Source of the DNA: Methanobacterium alkalithermotolerans
GTDB lineage: Archaea; Methanobacteriota; Methanobacteria; Methanobacteriales; Methanobacteriaceae
NCBI RefSeq assembly: GCF_018141185.1
Contig: NZ_CP058560.1
Span: 930,001-994,000, forward strand
Reading direction: 5' to 3'
DNA: 64,000 bases
Under the pieces are notes generated by a model that worked only from the letters and a program-made list of their open reading frames with translations, had not been told where the DNA came from and searched no databases. Within the stretch, counting starts at the first letter, position 1. Each line of letters opens with the position of its first letter. Shown here one piece after another: positions 1 to 9,017 of the stretch. A program made the position numbers and the translations under genes.

Positions 1-573
1 GGGCACAGTAGGAGGGTTAGGAACCACTGCATTGATGGGGCCCTTATTTACCTGTGAAGGATCGCCTCCTCTTCTTACCATTACGGCTCTCACCTTTTTA
101 ATTCCACATAAATCATGAATGGGTTTTAATGTCCTGCAAAGACCAGTAGTATTGCAGGATACCACCCTCACATGATCTTTCCCCCAGGAATCATCGTAAT
201 TAGCAAAGGAATTAAAGGATAAACCTACATTGTCGTGCTTTTCTCCGCCCTGAAATATGGCCTTAATTCCTATTTCTTTGTATTTTAGTAAATTTTGGGC
301 TCCAATACCCTCAGGAGTGCAATCCACTACAATGTCTGCATCATGCAGCATTTCATCCACAGTACCACTAATTTCTATCCCTGCTTCCTGGAATAATTTT
401 TCCCTCTCAGGTATACTGATGTACAACTCATAGCCCTTTTCTACCGCCATACGAGCTTCAAAGTCAGGTTTTGTTTTACTAACCCCGATTATTTTAAGGT
501 CATTCTGGGCAGAAACTGCATCTGCCACCCTCTTTCCAATAGTTCCGTAACCATTTATTGCAACCTTTTTCAT
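1..573 (-). CDS. gap: Archaeal type II glyceraldehyde-3-phosphate dehydrogenase, 5' part (partial)
   Basis: Reading from an ATG at 573 gives 191 residues that run off the left edge. The N-terminus (VAINGYGTIGKRVADAV) is the Rossmann dinucleotide-binding motif, and SCNTTGLCR carries the catalytic cysteine at about residue 140, as in archaeal phosphorylating GAPDH. The enzyme interconverts glyceraldehyde-3-phosphate and 1,3-bisphosphoglycerate with NAD(P), mainly gluconeogenic in methanogens. A GGGAGG-like ribosome binding site sits just upstream. The C-terminal catalytic half is outside the window, so integrity cannot be judged. Confidence 0.93.
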   Translation of the reverse strand, partial: MKKVAINGYGTIGKRVADAVSAQNDLKIIGVSKTKPDFEARMAVEKGYELYISIPEREKLFQEAGIEISGTVDEMLHDADIVVDCTPEGIGAQNLLKYKEIGIKAIFQGGEKHDNVGLSFNSFANYDDSWGKDHVRVVSCNTTGLCRTLKPIHDLCGIKKVRAVMVRRGGDPSQVNKGPINAVVPNPPTVP

Positions 574-882
574 AAAAATACCTCCCAAATTCAGGCTAAG
601 ATTTCAGGTCCCATAATACATTTGAGTAGATTAATTGATTTTGAGAAAAACAATTTATATCATGGAATTTTTTCACCATAAGGATATGGATTCTATTAAT
701 CAAATTTATAAGATTATTTTATTGGATAGTGAATATAAATCTTATCCAAATTGGTTAAATTACAAAATAATTATAAAAATTTAGTTCTAGACTATAGCTA
801 TTCTTCCAACTATAACACAATAATAAATACCTCTTTTTATAAATAATATATAAATTATTAAATTTAAAAAGTAGGTGTTTAA
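574..882. other. Divergent intergenic region, promoters only
   Basis: AT-rich spacer between the minus-strand gap gene and the plus-strand hypothetical at 883. A TATA-like stretch (ATATAAAT, about 847-854) lies some 30 bases before the ATG at 883. No ORF, RNA gene or strong hairpin was seen. Confidence 0.5.
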
Positions 883-1398
883 ATGGAGAGAAACGATTAC
901 GGTTTAATAATTTTAATTGTGGCCATAGTAGCCCTTGCCGGGGGCCTGATTTATTTCATGACCACTGCCACCACTAACTTTGAAGAAGGAAAATTAAACT
1001 TCCAGATGCAGGGAGGCTGGGCTCAAAGCCAGGTCATAGGGGATTTCAATAACACGGTGTATTCTCAGGTAACATTTACCCGACAAATTAGGGATCAGTC
1101 TGGAGAGGATCAGCAGGCATTTATAAATGTGGAAGTTAGAAAAACTGCAGGGACCGTTAATAATACCCTTTTCCAGGAAACACTACTCAATCAATCAGGA
1201 TCTTCTATAAGTAATGTTGAGATAAATGAATATAACTTCAGGCAGTATCAAATAGTCAGTAGCCAGGTGGCCCATGAAATATCAACCATGGAAATCAATA
1301 ATTTCATGATTATGGTGGAATATATTTGCCCCCCATCTATTCAAAATGAAACTGAAGAAGCATATAATTCAATTTTAAGAAGTTTAGAGATCAAGTAA
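883..1398 (+). CDS. Membrane-anchored hypothetical protein
   Basis: 171 residues. The N-terminus has one hydrophobic segment (about residues 8-26, LIILIVAIVALAGGLIYFM) after a short charged stretch, giving a single-pass anchor or uncleaved signal. The rest is a polar, Asn/Gln-rich, probably extracytoplasmic domain with several N-x-S/T sites and no cysteine until the ICPP near residue 148. The layout recalls PsbP/PsbP-like small lipid-anchored domains, but I cannot assign a family. It starts at an ATG preceded by AGGTG. The next gene follows within about 30 bases on the same strand. Confidence 0.7.
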   Translation: MERNDYGLIILIVAIVALAGGLIYFMTTATTNFEEGKLNFQMQGGWAQSQVIGDFNNTVYSQVTFTRQIRDQSGEDQQAFINVEVRKTAGTVNNTLFQETLLNQSGSSISNVEINEYNFRQYQIVSSQVAHEISTMEINNFMIMVEYICPPSIQNETEEAYNSILRSLEIK

Positions 1399-1428
1399 CC
1401 AGTTATTGTTATTTAAAGGGTGATTTAT

Positions 1429-1887
1429 TTGGATATAGATGATAAAATTGTTCCAGAAGAAAAATTAGCACTAATTACCAAGATAGGGCCTCCAGAAATG
1501 ATAGGTGTATTGATTGAAGATATAGCATACTGGGCAGGAGCCAATAAAGTTAAAATAACCGGCCCTCCATTTGCTATTTATTACTCAAACCCACAGAGTG
1601 TTCCTCCAGAGGAATTTAAATATGATGTGGGTTTTCCTATAGAAGGAGAAGTTAGTGGAACTGACAAAATAATGATTGTAACCATACCTGAGCACCGGGT
1701 TGTTTATGCTATGCACAAAGGTCCTTATTCTACTTTAAGTCAGGTTTATGATAGTATGGTGGAATTTGTGCTGGCCAATAATTATGATGTTATTGGTTCT
1801 CCCAAGGAAATATACATAAATAACCCTGAAGAAGTACCGGCCAGTGAATTATTAACAGAAATTCAATTTCCAGTTATAAAGATGTGA
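1429..1887 (+). CDS. GyrI-like / AraC-type effector-binding domain protein
   Basis: About 152 residues forming a stand-alone GyrI-like small-molecule-binding domain, a SOUL/AraC effector-binding fold with two repeated halves. Typical features are IYYSNPQSVPPEEFKYDVGFPI in the first half and HKGPYSTLSQVYDSM with EIYINNPEEVPASELLTEIQFP in the second. No DNA-binding domain is fused, so it may bind a ligand, or hydrolyse one as reported for some GyrI-like proteins. The frame is open from a GTG at 1420, but the sequence AAGGGTGA at 1416-1423 is well placed as a ribosome binding site for the TTG at 1429, which I prefer. Confidence 0.8.
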   Translation: MDIDDKIVPEEKLALITKIGPPEMIGVLIEDIAYWAGANKVKITGPPFAIYYSNPQSVPPEEFKYDVGFPIEGEVSGTDKIMIVTIPEHRVVYAMHKGPYSTLSQVYDSMVEFVLANNYDVIGSPKEIYINNPEEVPASELLTEIQFPVIKM

Positions 1888-1949
1888 GGGATTCCTCCAC
1901 TTTTTTATCTTTTTTAGCATGTTTTTTACAAAAAATAGATTATCAGGAA

Positions 1950-3083
1950 TTAATTTATTCCTGCAATCTCATGGAAAGCATTAACCAGATAGTCCACCTG
2001 CTCTTGAGTCATACCATAAACACTGCATTTAAACCATTCTGTTTGTCCTCTTTTAATCCCCACAATTTTACGTTTTTTCAATTCTTCATAAAGGAAAAAT
2101 CCCCGGCGAGGATGATTCTGGGCAATTTTATGAAAGGCAGGAGTTTCGAATCGTACCAAATCATGAAGGGTGGGTTTAATTCCAAGTTGATTTACTCCTT
2201 CAATTTCTTCCATTTTAGCTGCAAAATATCGTGATATTTTCAGGTACTCATCCCATTTGCTTACCCTTTCCATTACATAAGGCAAAGAAGCCATCAGGGT
2301 GGCCAGGGGTGCACCCCTACTGGTACATCCTAACATTTCCAGTTCCTTTTTTTCATGACGTGAGGACCGAGAAAGAACCAGATCGGCCCATTCTTCTTTA
2401 AGGCCTAATACTCCTATTGGTCCCGAAGCTGCCATGCTTTTATGTCCGCTTCCCACCACAAAATCCATATTAAATGCTTTAGCATCAATGGGTAATCTGC
2501 CCATGGAATAGGCACAATTTAAAACCACCGGAACACCGGCATCCCGGCATATTTTACCAATTTTTGCAGCATCAGCAAGATTACCATAATTACCATCCAC
2601 ATGGGTTAAAAGAGCTAATTTAATTTCTCCTTTTTCATCTAAAGCTGTCTCCAAAACTTCTTTATATTTTTCTGGAGTTATACGATATTCCGGATGTGAA
2701 TTGGATGGTACTTCTATCATATTTAACTTATTGCGCTCTGCTGATAGATGAGTGGTGTAATGGGAATTTCCATCAACCACAATAGTATCCCCTGGTTCAC
2801 AAAGTGCATGCATAATAGCAAATTTCCCTTCCCTGGCCCCATGAACAGTTCTGACTGTATCAGCATTAATAAATTGGGCCAGATCATCTAAAAATCCCCG
2901 AATATTTGGTTTTGGGATTTCATCTAATCTTCCGGCACAGTAATCACACACACTGTAGCCATCTCCAAATTCATAAAGGGCTTCACGGGCAGCTGCCGGT
3001 AAAACTCCGCCACGTTGTAACGGGTTAAGATTAAGATTTTCTCTTTCTAAAGTCCGGTTAATACCATAATTTTGACATTCCAT
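1950..3083 (-). CDS. pscS: O-phosphoseryl-tRNA:Cys-tRNA synthase (SepCysS)
   Basis: 377 residues, full length for the family. This PLP enzyme converts Sep-tRNA(Cys) to Cys-tRNA(Cys), the second step of the indirect cysteine pathway of methanogens. The Schiff-base lysine lies in GSGHKSMAASGP (K215). The conserved cysteines thought to carry the persulfide are present in SVCDYC (C46, C49) and LGCTSRG (C253). The start is the ATG of MECQNYGINRTLERENLNLNP, preceded by a GGTGAT sequence. It is transcribed away from the upstream PflX-type locus, which is on the same strand. Confidence 0.95.
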   Translation of the reverse strand: MECQNYGINRTLERENLNLNPLQRGGVLPAAAREALYEFGDGYSVCDYCAGRLDEIPKPNIRGFLDDLAQFINADTVRTVHGAREGKFAIMHALCEPGDTIVVDGNSHYTTHLSAERNKLNMIEVPSNSHPEYRITPEKYKEVLETALDEKGEIKLALLTHVDGNYGNLADAAKIGKICRDAGVPVVLNCAYSMGRLPIDAKAFNMDFVVGSGHKSMAASGPIGVLGLKEEWADLVLSRSSRHEKKELEMLGCTSRGAPLATLMASLPYVMERVSKWDEYLKISRYFAAKMEEIEGVNQLGIKPTLHDLVRFETPAFHKIAQNHPRRGFFLYEELKKRKIVGIKRGQTEWFKCSVYGMTQEQVDYLVNAFHEIAGIN

Positions 3084-3229
3084 CCATAATCACCTGAATA
3101 AAATAATTAAATAAATATGAATCTATTTTTATAATGTAATTAAATCCCTGATTATATTTATTGATAAAAAACCAAATTAAATCTTCTATTGGTTAGTAGT
3201 TCTATTAATGATTAAATTAAAACCTTTTT

Positions 3230-3997
3230 TTATATCAGATTTTTCAGCCCCACCTTTTTAGCCCATCGAACTGCTTCTTCTATCTCAGATGAGAAAGGTA
3301 TTCGAGATATTTCAGGGTATTGATGAGCATAATAGTCAGGATGGTACTGTCCCATGATATTTACGACCGTATCTGGGCCCAGATGCTCAGCAATCCAGCT
3401 TAATATAGGTTTAGTGCAGCACTCCACATGCCCGGGAAGTATCAGGTGCCGGATAATTAAATTTCCAGATTCATTAGCCATTAAATGATTTCTGGTTATC
3501 GTATTCCAATAATTATCTGCAGCACATAAACGAGAAGCGCACTCATCATTGCCGAATTTAAAATCAGATAAATATAAATCCACAAACCCCTGCAAAATCC
3601 ACATTGATTCTTCACTCATGAAAAAATTACTATTCCATATAACCGGTAAATTTTCTTTGCAATAAGACAGGGTGCGTATAATAAAAGGCAGGTGGGGTGT
3701 GGGTTCACCTCCTACAAAGTTAACATTGATTGATCCCTGTTTTCTTCTGGCATCTATTATACTGGCTAATTTTCTTTCACTCAGGTGAATACCTGCATTG
3801 ATTCTCTGACTGATATTCCAGTTCTGGCAGAAAACGCAATGAAGAGTACATCCGGTGAAAAATATAGTATGGCTGGGTATCAGAGGAGCTTCTTCACCAA
3901 TATGTAAGAACTCAGAGGCAATAACTGGTTTCTGACAGTTACAGTAGCCTGATTTATCAAAAAACCTGCTTTTACGATTAACTCCGCAACTTTTTTC
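3230..3997 (-). pseudogene. pflX: PflX-type radical SAM protein, 3' fragment, split by insertion sequence
   Basis: This fragment encodes about 255 residues with no stop from the insertion-sequence edge to the natural stop at 3230. It carries the radical SAM motif CTLHCVFCQNW, then GGEPTPHLPF, the DFKFGNDECA segment and NLIIRHLILPGHVECC, matching COG1313 (PflX) proteins related to pyruvate formate-lyase activases. The first residues, EKSCGVNRK, are the second half of the family's CxLCxxxCGVNR opening. The first half lies beyond the insertion at 5355-5725. An internal ATG at 3619 gives a 129-residue ORF, but that would lack the Fe-S motif and is not a gene. The family's target is not known. Confidence 0.9.
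3990..3997. repeat. Target site duplication, left copy (CTTTTTTC)
   Basis: The eight bases CTTTTTTC immediately outside the left inverted repeat match 5355-5362 exactly. On the gene strand this is GAAAAAAG. Keeping one copy restores the interrupted reading frame. Confidence 0.93.
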
Positions 3998-4021
3998 GGC
4001 TCTGTCAAAAACTTGGGGGTT
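3998..4021. repeat. Left terminal inverted repeat of the insertion sequence
   Basis: 24 bases starting GGCTCTGTC and ending in GGGGGTT. It pairs with 5331-5354 with one mismatch (T versus A at position 4). The transposase stop codon (4020-4022) overlaps its inner edge. Confidence 0.92.
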
Positions 4022-5222
4022 AATTGTCGAAAACCTTTTTCTGATACTGAATTTCTTTTCTGATGTTTATTCGTGACATTACACCATTTTTAATCTTCAT
4101 TAGCTTCTTAACACTTTTAGGAAAGGTTTTTTGAAAGATGTTTTCTATTTTGTTAGATGTTCGCTGGATATTTTTATCATCTAAGAACGCGAAGAAAGTT
4201 TTAAAGTAAGGACGCAACGAATTAATGATAATAAATTGAATAATCTTCGAATACTCTTTAATTTTAACTAAAACTTGGTTAAATTTATTTCTAGCATTTT
4301 TTAATGATCCAACTTGAAATAAATTGAATATTTCTTCTTTTTCTTCTTTTATTTTGTTTATTTCTTCTTTTGATACTTTATTTTGTTTAATATAGTTCTT
4401 TATGATTTTGTTAAAGTTTTTAAATGTGTGAAATAAACACCATTGGTGTTTAAACCCTAATTCTTCGATAATTGGTTTATATTTCTCATCTAAATCAGTG
4501 GTAATGGCAATTCTATTTTTATTTCGAGTATTTTGATCTAAAAACTCTTTGATGTTCTTAGAATTCTCTTTAGAGTATATTTTGTCTGCAACAATAATAT
4601 CCTGTTTACTGTCGATTAAAGTGAATCGGTAATTCCATACACCTTTAATTTTAACCCACTCTACATCAAAAATGTAATATCCCGAATAACGATATTTAGA
4701 ATCTTTTTTTTTATTTTTATATTCAAGGATCCAGTTTTCAATTGTTTGATGTGAAATATGGATTCCTGTGTCTTTTTTAACTTTATAAGCAACGTTACGC
4801 AATGATCCAAAGAATAAACCTACTAATTCAAGACATTTACTCTTAAAATCACGCGTGAAATTACTATTATTCTCAATAAGTTCTGATATATCTGTATTAA
4901 ATTTTTTATTACATTTTTTGCATTTATATGCTTGAATTTCGGTTTTAATCTTTTTTTTATTATAAAATATGAGTTTTCTTCCTTTAACACCATTTTTGAT
5001 CACGGATCTGGTGAAACATTCCGGACAAAAGGCTTCCAACATCTCAATATGAAAAATATCTTTTTTATGCCATGTTTTTAATGTTTTAGATACTTTATAT
5101 TCTTTTTTGCAGGATTTTAGTTGATTTTCAACATATTTTGACAAACCTTCGCAAAAATAGGAAAGTTTATAACTTGGATCAAACAAATCAGTAATTGGAG
5201 CAAGTGTTTTTGTTTTTTGCAT
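4020..5222 (-). CDS. DDE transposase of the insertion sequence
   Basis: 400 residues, the only gene of the element. An N-terminal zinc ribbon is visible (CPEC at 66-69 and CKKC at 101-104), then a helix-turn-helix-like stretch around 135-165 (GSLRNVAYKVKKDTGIHISHQTIENWI). The catalytic core has D186 (FDVEWVKIKG), D243 (TTDLDEKYKP) and a candidate E in TSNKIENIFQK near 357. A WCLFH motif follows the second Asp, as in several IS6/ISL3/MULE-like enzymes. The protein is intact, so the element may still move. Family assignment beyond DDE is uncertain. Confidence 0.9.
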   Translation of the reverse strand: MQKTKTLAPITDLFDPSYKLSYFCEGLSKYVENQLKSCKKEYKVSKTLKTWHKKDIFHIEMLEAFCPECFTRSVIKNGVKGRKLIFYNKKKIKTEIQAYKCKKCNKKFNTDISELIENNSNFTRDFKSKCLELVGLFFGSLRNVAYKVKKDTGIHISHQTIENWILEYKNKKKDSKYRYSGYYIFDVEWVKIKGVWNYRFTLIDSKQDIIVADKIYSKENSKNIKEFLDQNTRNKNRIAITTDLDEKYKPIIEELGFKHQWCLFHTFKNFNKIIKNYIKQNKVSKEEINKIKEEKEEIFNLFQVGSLKNARNKFNQVLVKIKEYSKIIQFIIINSLRPYFKTFFAFLDDKNIQRTSNKIENIFQKTFPKSVKKLMKIKNGVMSRINIRKEIQYQKKVFDN

Positions 5223-5330
5223 GCAAAATACTATGCTCCATTTATTATAAAAGTTTTTAGGTTTCTATTTTATAAAATAACGGGTTTTTAGAAGAATTTA
5301 AAAATTTTTTATCAAAAACATAAAATCAAA

Positions 5331-5354
5331 AACCCCCAAGTTTTTGACAGTGCC
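5331..5354. repeat. Right terminal inverted repeat of the insertion sequence
   Basis: Reverse complement of 3998-4021 apart from one base. Read inward it starts GGCACTGTC. Confidence 0.92.
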
Positions 5355-5362
5355 CTTTTTTC
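5355..5362. repeat. Target site duplication, right copy (CTTTTTTC)
   Basis: Exact copy of 3990-3997, directly outside the right inverted repeat at 5331-5354. Confidence 0.93.
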
Positions 5363-5725
5363 ACATAAATAGCATGATTCTGATATTTTTTCAGCAATTT
5401 CCAGTTTTAAATCCAGCAAACTTCTTCGGGGAGTTTTAGAAGCATTTATTTTCTGGTAATAGGATTTAAAAGTATCCGGATCAGGTGCTGCTTTTTTTTT
5501 ACTATAAATTTTCCGGAAAAATGAATAATATCTTTGATGCTGCTCCCATAGATCATTTAAAGAGGTTTTTTGTAGCGTATTTTTTTCCTCATATGTTTCA
5601 ATAAAATATGCCAGCTTAAAGCGAGCTAATTTAAGATTTTTACTTATTTCTAAATAGTCCCTAATTACCCGGGATATACTGTTACTCCATTTTTTGTGTT
5701 TATCCAGTGGTTCTGGCCGCCACAT
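5355..5725 (-). pseudogene. pflX: PflX-type radical SAM protein, 5' fragment, split by insertion sequence
   Basis: This fragment starts at the ATG at 5725, behind a strong GGGGGGTGAT ribosome binding site, and encodes about 121 native residues ending in SCYLCEK, the first half of the family's CxLCxxxCGVNR motif. The frame then enters the insertion sequence and stops within it. Removing the 1357-bp element and one 8-base duplication from 3230-5725 leaves 1131 bases, exactly 377 codons with stop, and rejoins the motif as CYLCEKSCGVNRK. The upstream stretch of charged helices (residues 10-110) is unusually long for the family's N-terminus. Confidence 0.9.
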
Positions 5726-5802
5726 TATCCCATCACCCCCCGATCAGGGATTAATAATGTTACTTAAAAGACAGTAAAAAATTTGTGATATATTAAAATT
5801 TA

Positions 5803-7110
5803 TTAGTCACCCACCACTCGCAGTTCCTGGATTAAGATTTTTGGTAAAATAAATGGTCCGAATTGTTTTATTTTAGATTCCAGGGCATTCATTTTTTTCA
5901 AAGAATCAAAAATATTTCCAGATAACATTGATTTTTTAACTGGATGGATAATCTCTCCATTCTTAATTACAAATGCATTGTTAGCTTCCACTGAAAAATC
6001 ACCAGAAATAGGGTTAGCAGTATGGGCCCCCAGAACATCACTCACCATTAGGGCATCATCTAACTGAGAAATATTAATATCCTCTTTAAAATCCATTATG
6101 ATGTTAGTGGGGCCTACTGAAGGATTTTCATTAAAAGATGACCGTATACCATTACCGGTACTTTTTGATTGGCCCTTGTGGGCATTATATAAGTCGTAAA
6201 TAAATCCCTGGAGTATTCCCTCTTCAATTAGTGGTGTTTTTGCAGTGGCGGTACCTTCTCCATCAAAGGAAGAAGAATTCATACCACCTCTAAGAGTGCC
6301 GTCATCATAAATATTTAATGTGGAAGAAGCTATTTTATGGTTCAATTTATCTGCTAATATTGATCTGCCCCGGAGAACATTATCCGCATTTATTGCATTC
6401 AGGAAGGTACCTAAAAGACCAGATGCTGCGTGATAATCTAGTATAACTTCCATATCCCGGGTTTTAACTTCAACACCACCAACAGAATCTTTAGCAATCT
6501 TACAAGCGTTTTTAGCTATTTCTTCTGGTTTTATATCGAAAAATCGCGAGGATTCAGATTCATAAGCTGTTGATTTTTCACCATTTTTTTCAGCATTTAC
6601 CGCCACATATCCTGCAAATCCAGTGGATGATTCCATGCCCTCCACTTCATTACTATTCATGATTAAAATCTGGGATTTGCCTGAAGAAAATCCTCCGGAA
6701 GTCGGCTGGCAATTTTCTTCTTTTACTGTGTCAATCATGGTCCGAGCAAATAATAGAGGTTCCTGGATTTCCATGTTATCAAAATCAGGATCATGAATAT
6801 CTTTTACCTTTTTGTAATTTGAAGGATAAGCTAAAGAGAAGTTTTCATCCTTTTGGTTGGCTTTAGAGTTAAATACTGCTCTTTTAACTGCATTTTTTAT
6901 CTCATCCATGTTGGAAGTATAAGAAAAGCCCATTTTTCCATCTATAATGACCCTTATACCCATACCCAGATTAGATTCTTCTTTTGCAAAGTCCAGGTTG
7001 TCTTTTTGAAATTCGATTTGCATTATCTGCTCTTTTTCCAGATATATCTCCGCTTGATCTGTATATCTTTGAGCTTCTTTTAGAGCTTTTTGAGCCATCT
7101 CTTCCATCAT
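5803..7110 (-). CDS. pmbA: TldE/PmbA family protein
   Basis: 435 residues, normal length for PmbA/TldE. This is the partner of the TldD metalloprotease, together acting on peptides or modified polypeptides; TldE itself lacks the HExxxH metal site, and none is visible here. Recognisable blocks are the N-terminal YTDQAEIYLEKEQIMQIEFQKDNL, the NNVDSSTGFAGYVAVN-like middle (MESSTGFAGYVAVN) and the C-terminal GAHTANPISGDFSVEANNAFVIKNGE. It overlaps the end of the upstream phosphatase gene by 4 bases (ATGA), so the two are probably co-translated. No tldD is seen in this window. Confidence 0.88.
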   Translation of the reverse strand: MMEEMAQKALKEAQRYTDQAEIYLEKEQIMQIEFQKDNLDFAKEESNLGMGIRVIIDGKMGFSYTSNMDEIKNAVKRAVFNSKANQKDENFSLAYPSNYKKVKDIHDPDFDNMEIQEPLLFARTMIDTVKEENCQPTSGGFSSGKSQILIMNSNEVEGMESSTGFAGYVAVNAEKNGEKSTAYESESSRFFDIKPEEIAKNACKIAKDSVGGVEVKTRDMEVILDYHAASGLLGTFLNAINADNVLRGRSILADKLNHKIASSTLNIYDDGTLRGGMNSSSFDGEGTATAKTPLIEEGILQGFIYDLYNAHKGQSKSTGNGIRSSFNENPSVGPTNIIMDFKEDINISQLDDALMVSDVLGAHTANPISGDFSVEANNAFVIKNGEIIHPVKKSMLSGNIFDSLKKMNALESKIKQFGPFILPKILIQELRVVGD

Positions 7111-7781
7111 AATATAAACCTCTCTATAGCCTCTTTTACCCCATCACCATATTTTTTAGTGGTGATATAATCAGCCATTTTTTTTAACTCATTATCTCCA
7201 TTGGCCACAGCCACTTTAAGTCCGGCCACCTTTAAAAAATCAATATCATTTTCACTATCTCCCACCGCCATGATATCCCTGGTTTTAATACCGAGTTCAC
7301 CGGTAATTAGCTCCAGAGAAGATCCCTTATTCACCTGGGGGTCAGTAAGGTGCAGGGCAAACTGGGTGTCATATACCTCAATATCAAAGTCTTTAAGAGT
7401 ATTTTTAACCTGATTAACCGGTACAGTACGACGTAATGCAATCTCAGAGACTCTTAAATCTGAAAATCCAACCTTTTCCACGTCTTCTTTAGATTTAAGA
7501 TAATCAAAGGCTAATTTTGATTTTTCATAATCACCCAGTACCTTTACTTCATCCCGGGATATAACCACCCCTCCATTTTCAGCCACTAATCCTCCGGAGG
7601 CCCCTAATAAAACAGAAGTAGCCATGGTAAAGCATAAAATATTCCCTGTTACAATTATAACCGGTATACCCTGTTTTTCAACTTTTTGTATGGCTTCTGC
7701 TGCACTTAAACAAAGTTTCCGAGTAGGATCGGTTATAGTACCATCTATATCCAGTGCCACTGCTTTAATATTCATCTTCAT
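7107..7781 (-). CDS. Phosphoglycolate phosphatase, HAD superfamily (archaeal type)
   Basis: 224 residues, the size of archaeal Cof-type (HAD IIB) phosphoglycolate phosphatases. HAD motif I is LDIDGTITD with nucleophile D11 and acid D13. Motif II is VIIVTGN, and motif IV is MAVGDSENDIDFLKVAG near residue 170. It hydrolyses 2-phosphoglycolate or related small phosphates. Its end overlaps pmbA by 4 bases and it sits 27 bases after hypD, so the three may form an operon. Substrate is inferred from family only. Confidence 0.85.
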   Translation of the reverse strand: MKMNIKAVALDIDGTITDPTRKLCLSAAEAIQKVEKQGIPVIIVTGNILCFTMATSVLLGASGGLVAENGGVVISRDEVKVLGDYEKSKLAFDYLKSKEDVEKVGFSDLRVSEIALRRTVPVNQVKNTLKDFDIEVYDTQFALHLTDPQVNKGSSLELITGELGIKTRDIMAVGDSENDIDFLKVAGLKVAVANGDNELKKMADYITTKKYGDGVKEAIERFIL

Positions 7782-7808
7782 CCCCGTAACAGGGTTTAAT
7801 ATTTTTAA

Positions 7809-8855
7809 TCATAATGAGCTGTAGCGGTAGGCAATATGGCAGGTGCCCTCTTTAGAGACCATGCAGGCCCCAATAGGATTTAAAGGATTGCATTCTTTTT
7901 TAAATAAGGTACATTCTTCGGGGCGAGCAACCCCCCGTAATATAGGCCCACATATACATCCAGTAGGTGCCTCTTTAACCTCTTTTACCTGAATATCGTA
8001 TTTTTTCCGGGCATCAAAGTCTGAAAATTCTTTTCTGACCTCATATACGGATTCTGGTATTTGGGGAAAGCCCCTCCATTCCCTGCTGGTTATTTCAAAT
8101 ACATCTTCCAGTGCCTGTTGAGCTTTTATATTGCCCTCATCCTTTACTGCTCGTTTGTATTCATTTTGAACTTCTGCTTTACCCTCTTTAATCTGACGCA
8201 GTATCATATATACTGCCATTAATATATCAAGTGGATTAAATCCAGCGATAACCTGTGGTATTCCATATTTTTCAGAAAAAGGAACATAAGGATGAGTTCC
8301 AATTATGGTGGAAACATGCCCTGGTTCAATTAAGGCATTTAGATTAACTTCTCCGGATTCTATTAAAAATTCCAGGGCCGGAGGAATCAGCCGGTGGCAG
8401 GATAGTATAGAGAAATTCTCAGGAGGTCCTGCCAGTAATTCAGAAGCAGTGGTAGGAGCGGTGGTTTCAAATCCAGCCGCCATAAATACCACATCATTAT
8501 CTGTTTTTTGTGCTATCTCAACGGCATTGTTAACCCCATAGACAATTCTAACATCAGCTCCATCTTCCCTGGCCTGTTGCAGTGAGCTATCTGATCCTGG
8601 AACCCGTAGCATGTCCCCAAAGGTGGTGATGGTCACTCCTTTTTCAGCCAGCTGCAAGCATTCATCTATTTCCCGGGCAGGTACACAGCAAACCGGGCAA
8701 CCAGGCCCAGCTACCACCTGTACTTCTTTTGGAAGCAGAGTACGTAATCCGTGCTGCATAATGGTGTGTTCATGTGATCCGCATACATGCATAATCTTTA
8801 CTGGTCTTGAAATCTCCTGAATACGTCCAATAATTTCTTTGGAAAGGTTTTTCAT
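7809..8855 (-). CDS. hypD: Hydrogenase maturation protein HypD
   Basis: 348 residues from the preferred ATG at 8855, which follows AGGTGACAAC; an in-frame ATG at 8879 would add eight residues. HypD works with HypC to build and carry the Fe(CN)2CO unit of [NiFe]-hydrogenases. Family signatures are present: MHVCGSHEHT (C25), GPGCPVCCVP (C53, C56, C57), the FAAGFETT-like segment (FMAAGFETTAPT), GFNPLDILMA and the C-terminal Fe-S cysteines in GCICGPILRG and further on. It fits an organism with several [NiFe]-hydrogenases. Confidence 0.96.
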   Translation of the reverse strand: MKNLSKEIIGRIQEISRPVKIMHVCGSHEHTIMQHGLRTLLPKEVQVVAGPGCPVCCVPAREIDECLQLAEKGVTITTFGDMLRVPGSDSSLQQAREDGADVRIVYGVNNAVEIAQKTDNDVVFMAAGFETTAPTTASELLAGPPENFSILSCHRLIPPALEFLIESGEVNLNALIEPGHVSTIIGTHPYVPFSEKYGIPQVIAGFNPLDILMAVYMILRQIKEGKAEVQNEYKRAVKDEGNIKAQQALEDVFEITSREWRGFPQIPESVYEVRKEFSDFDARKKYDIQVKEVKEAPTGCICGPILRGVARPEECTLFKKECNPLNPIGACMVSKEGTCHIAYRYSSL

Positions 8856-9017
8856 GTTGTCACCTGTTATTAATAGCATAATTAAGTTATAATTGTTTAA
8901 AATAATGAATTCAATTATAGCAGAATCTGGAATTCATATGATACTGATTATATCCCATCATATTATATTAAATAATATGAAATGAATCTGCCCCTGGAAA
9001 AATAGTTAGGCTTAAAA

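Larger units (their letters stand above)
3998..5354. mobile_element. Complete insertion sequence, 1357 bp, 8-bp target duplication
   Basis: Ends are 24-bp inverted repeats with a single mismatch: 3998-4021 reads GGCTCTGTCAAAAACTTGGG and on, and 5331-5354 is its complement starting GGCACTGTC. Both flanks carry the same 8 bases, CTTTTTTC (3990-3997 and 5355-5362). It holds one DDE transposase gene whose stop codon overlaps the left inverted repeat. GGC-CTGT ends with an 8-bp duplication fit the IS6 or ISL3 families; I cannot choose between them by reading. Its coding sequence is more Lys/Asn-rich than its neighbours. Confidence 0.95.

Noticed and set aside
1884..2234. 116-residue plus-strand ORF
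   Set aside because: It is antisense to the conserved SepCysS gene, and its protein shows no pattern beyond a mirror of that gene.
3230..3619. Stand-alone 129-residue protein starting at an internal ATG
   Set aside because: The same frame is open back to the insertion edge and contains the radical SAM motif, so this ATG is internal.
5312..5725. Independent 137-residue minus-strand gene
   Set aside because: Its last residues come from the insertion sequence; the rest is the 5' end of the split PflX-type gene.
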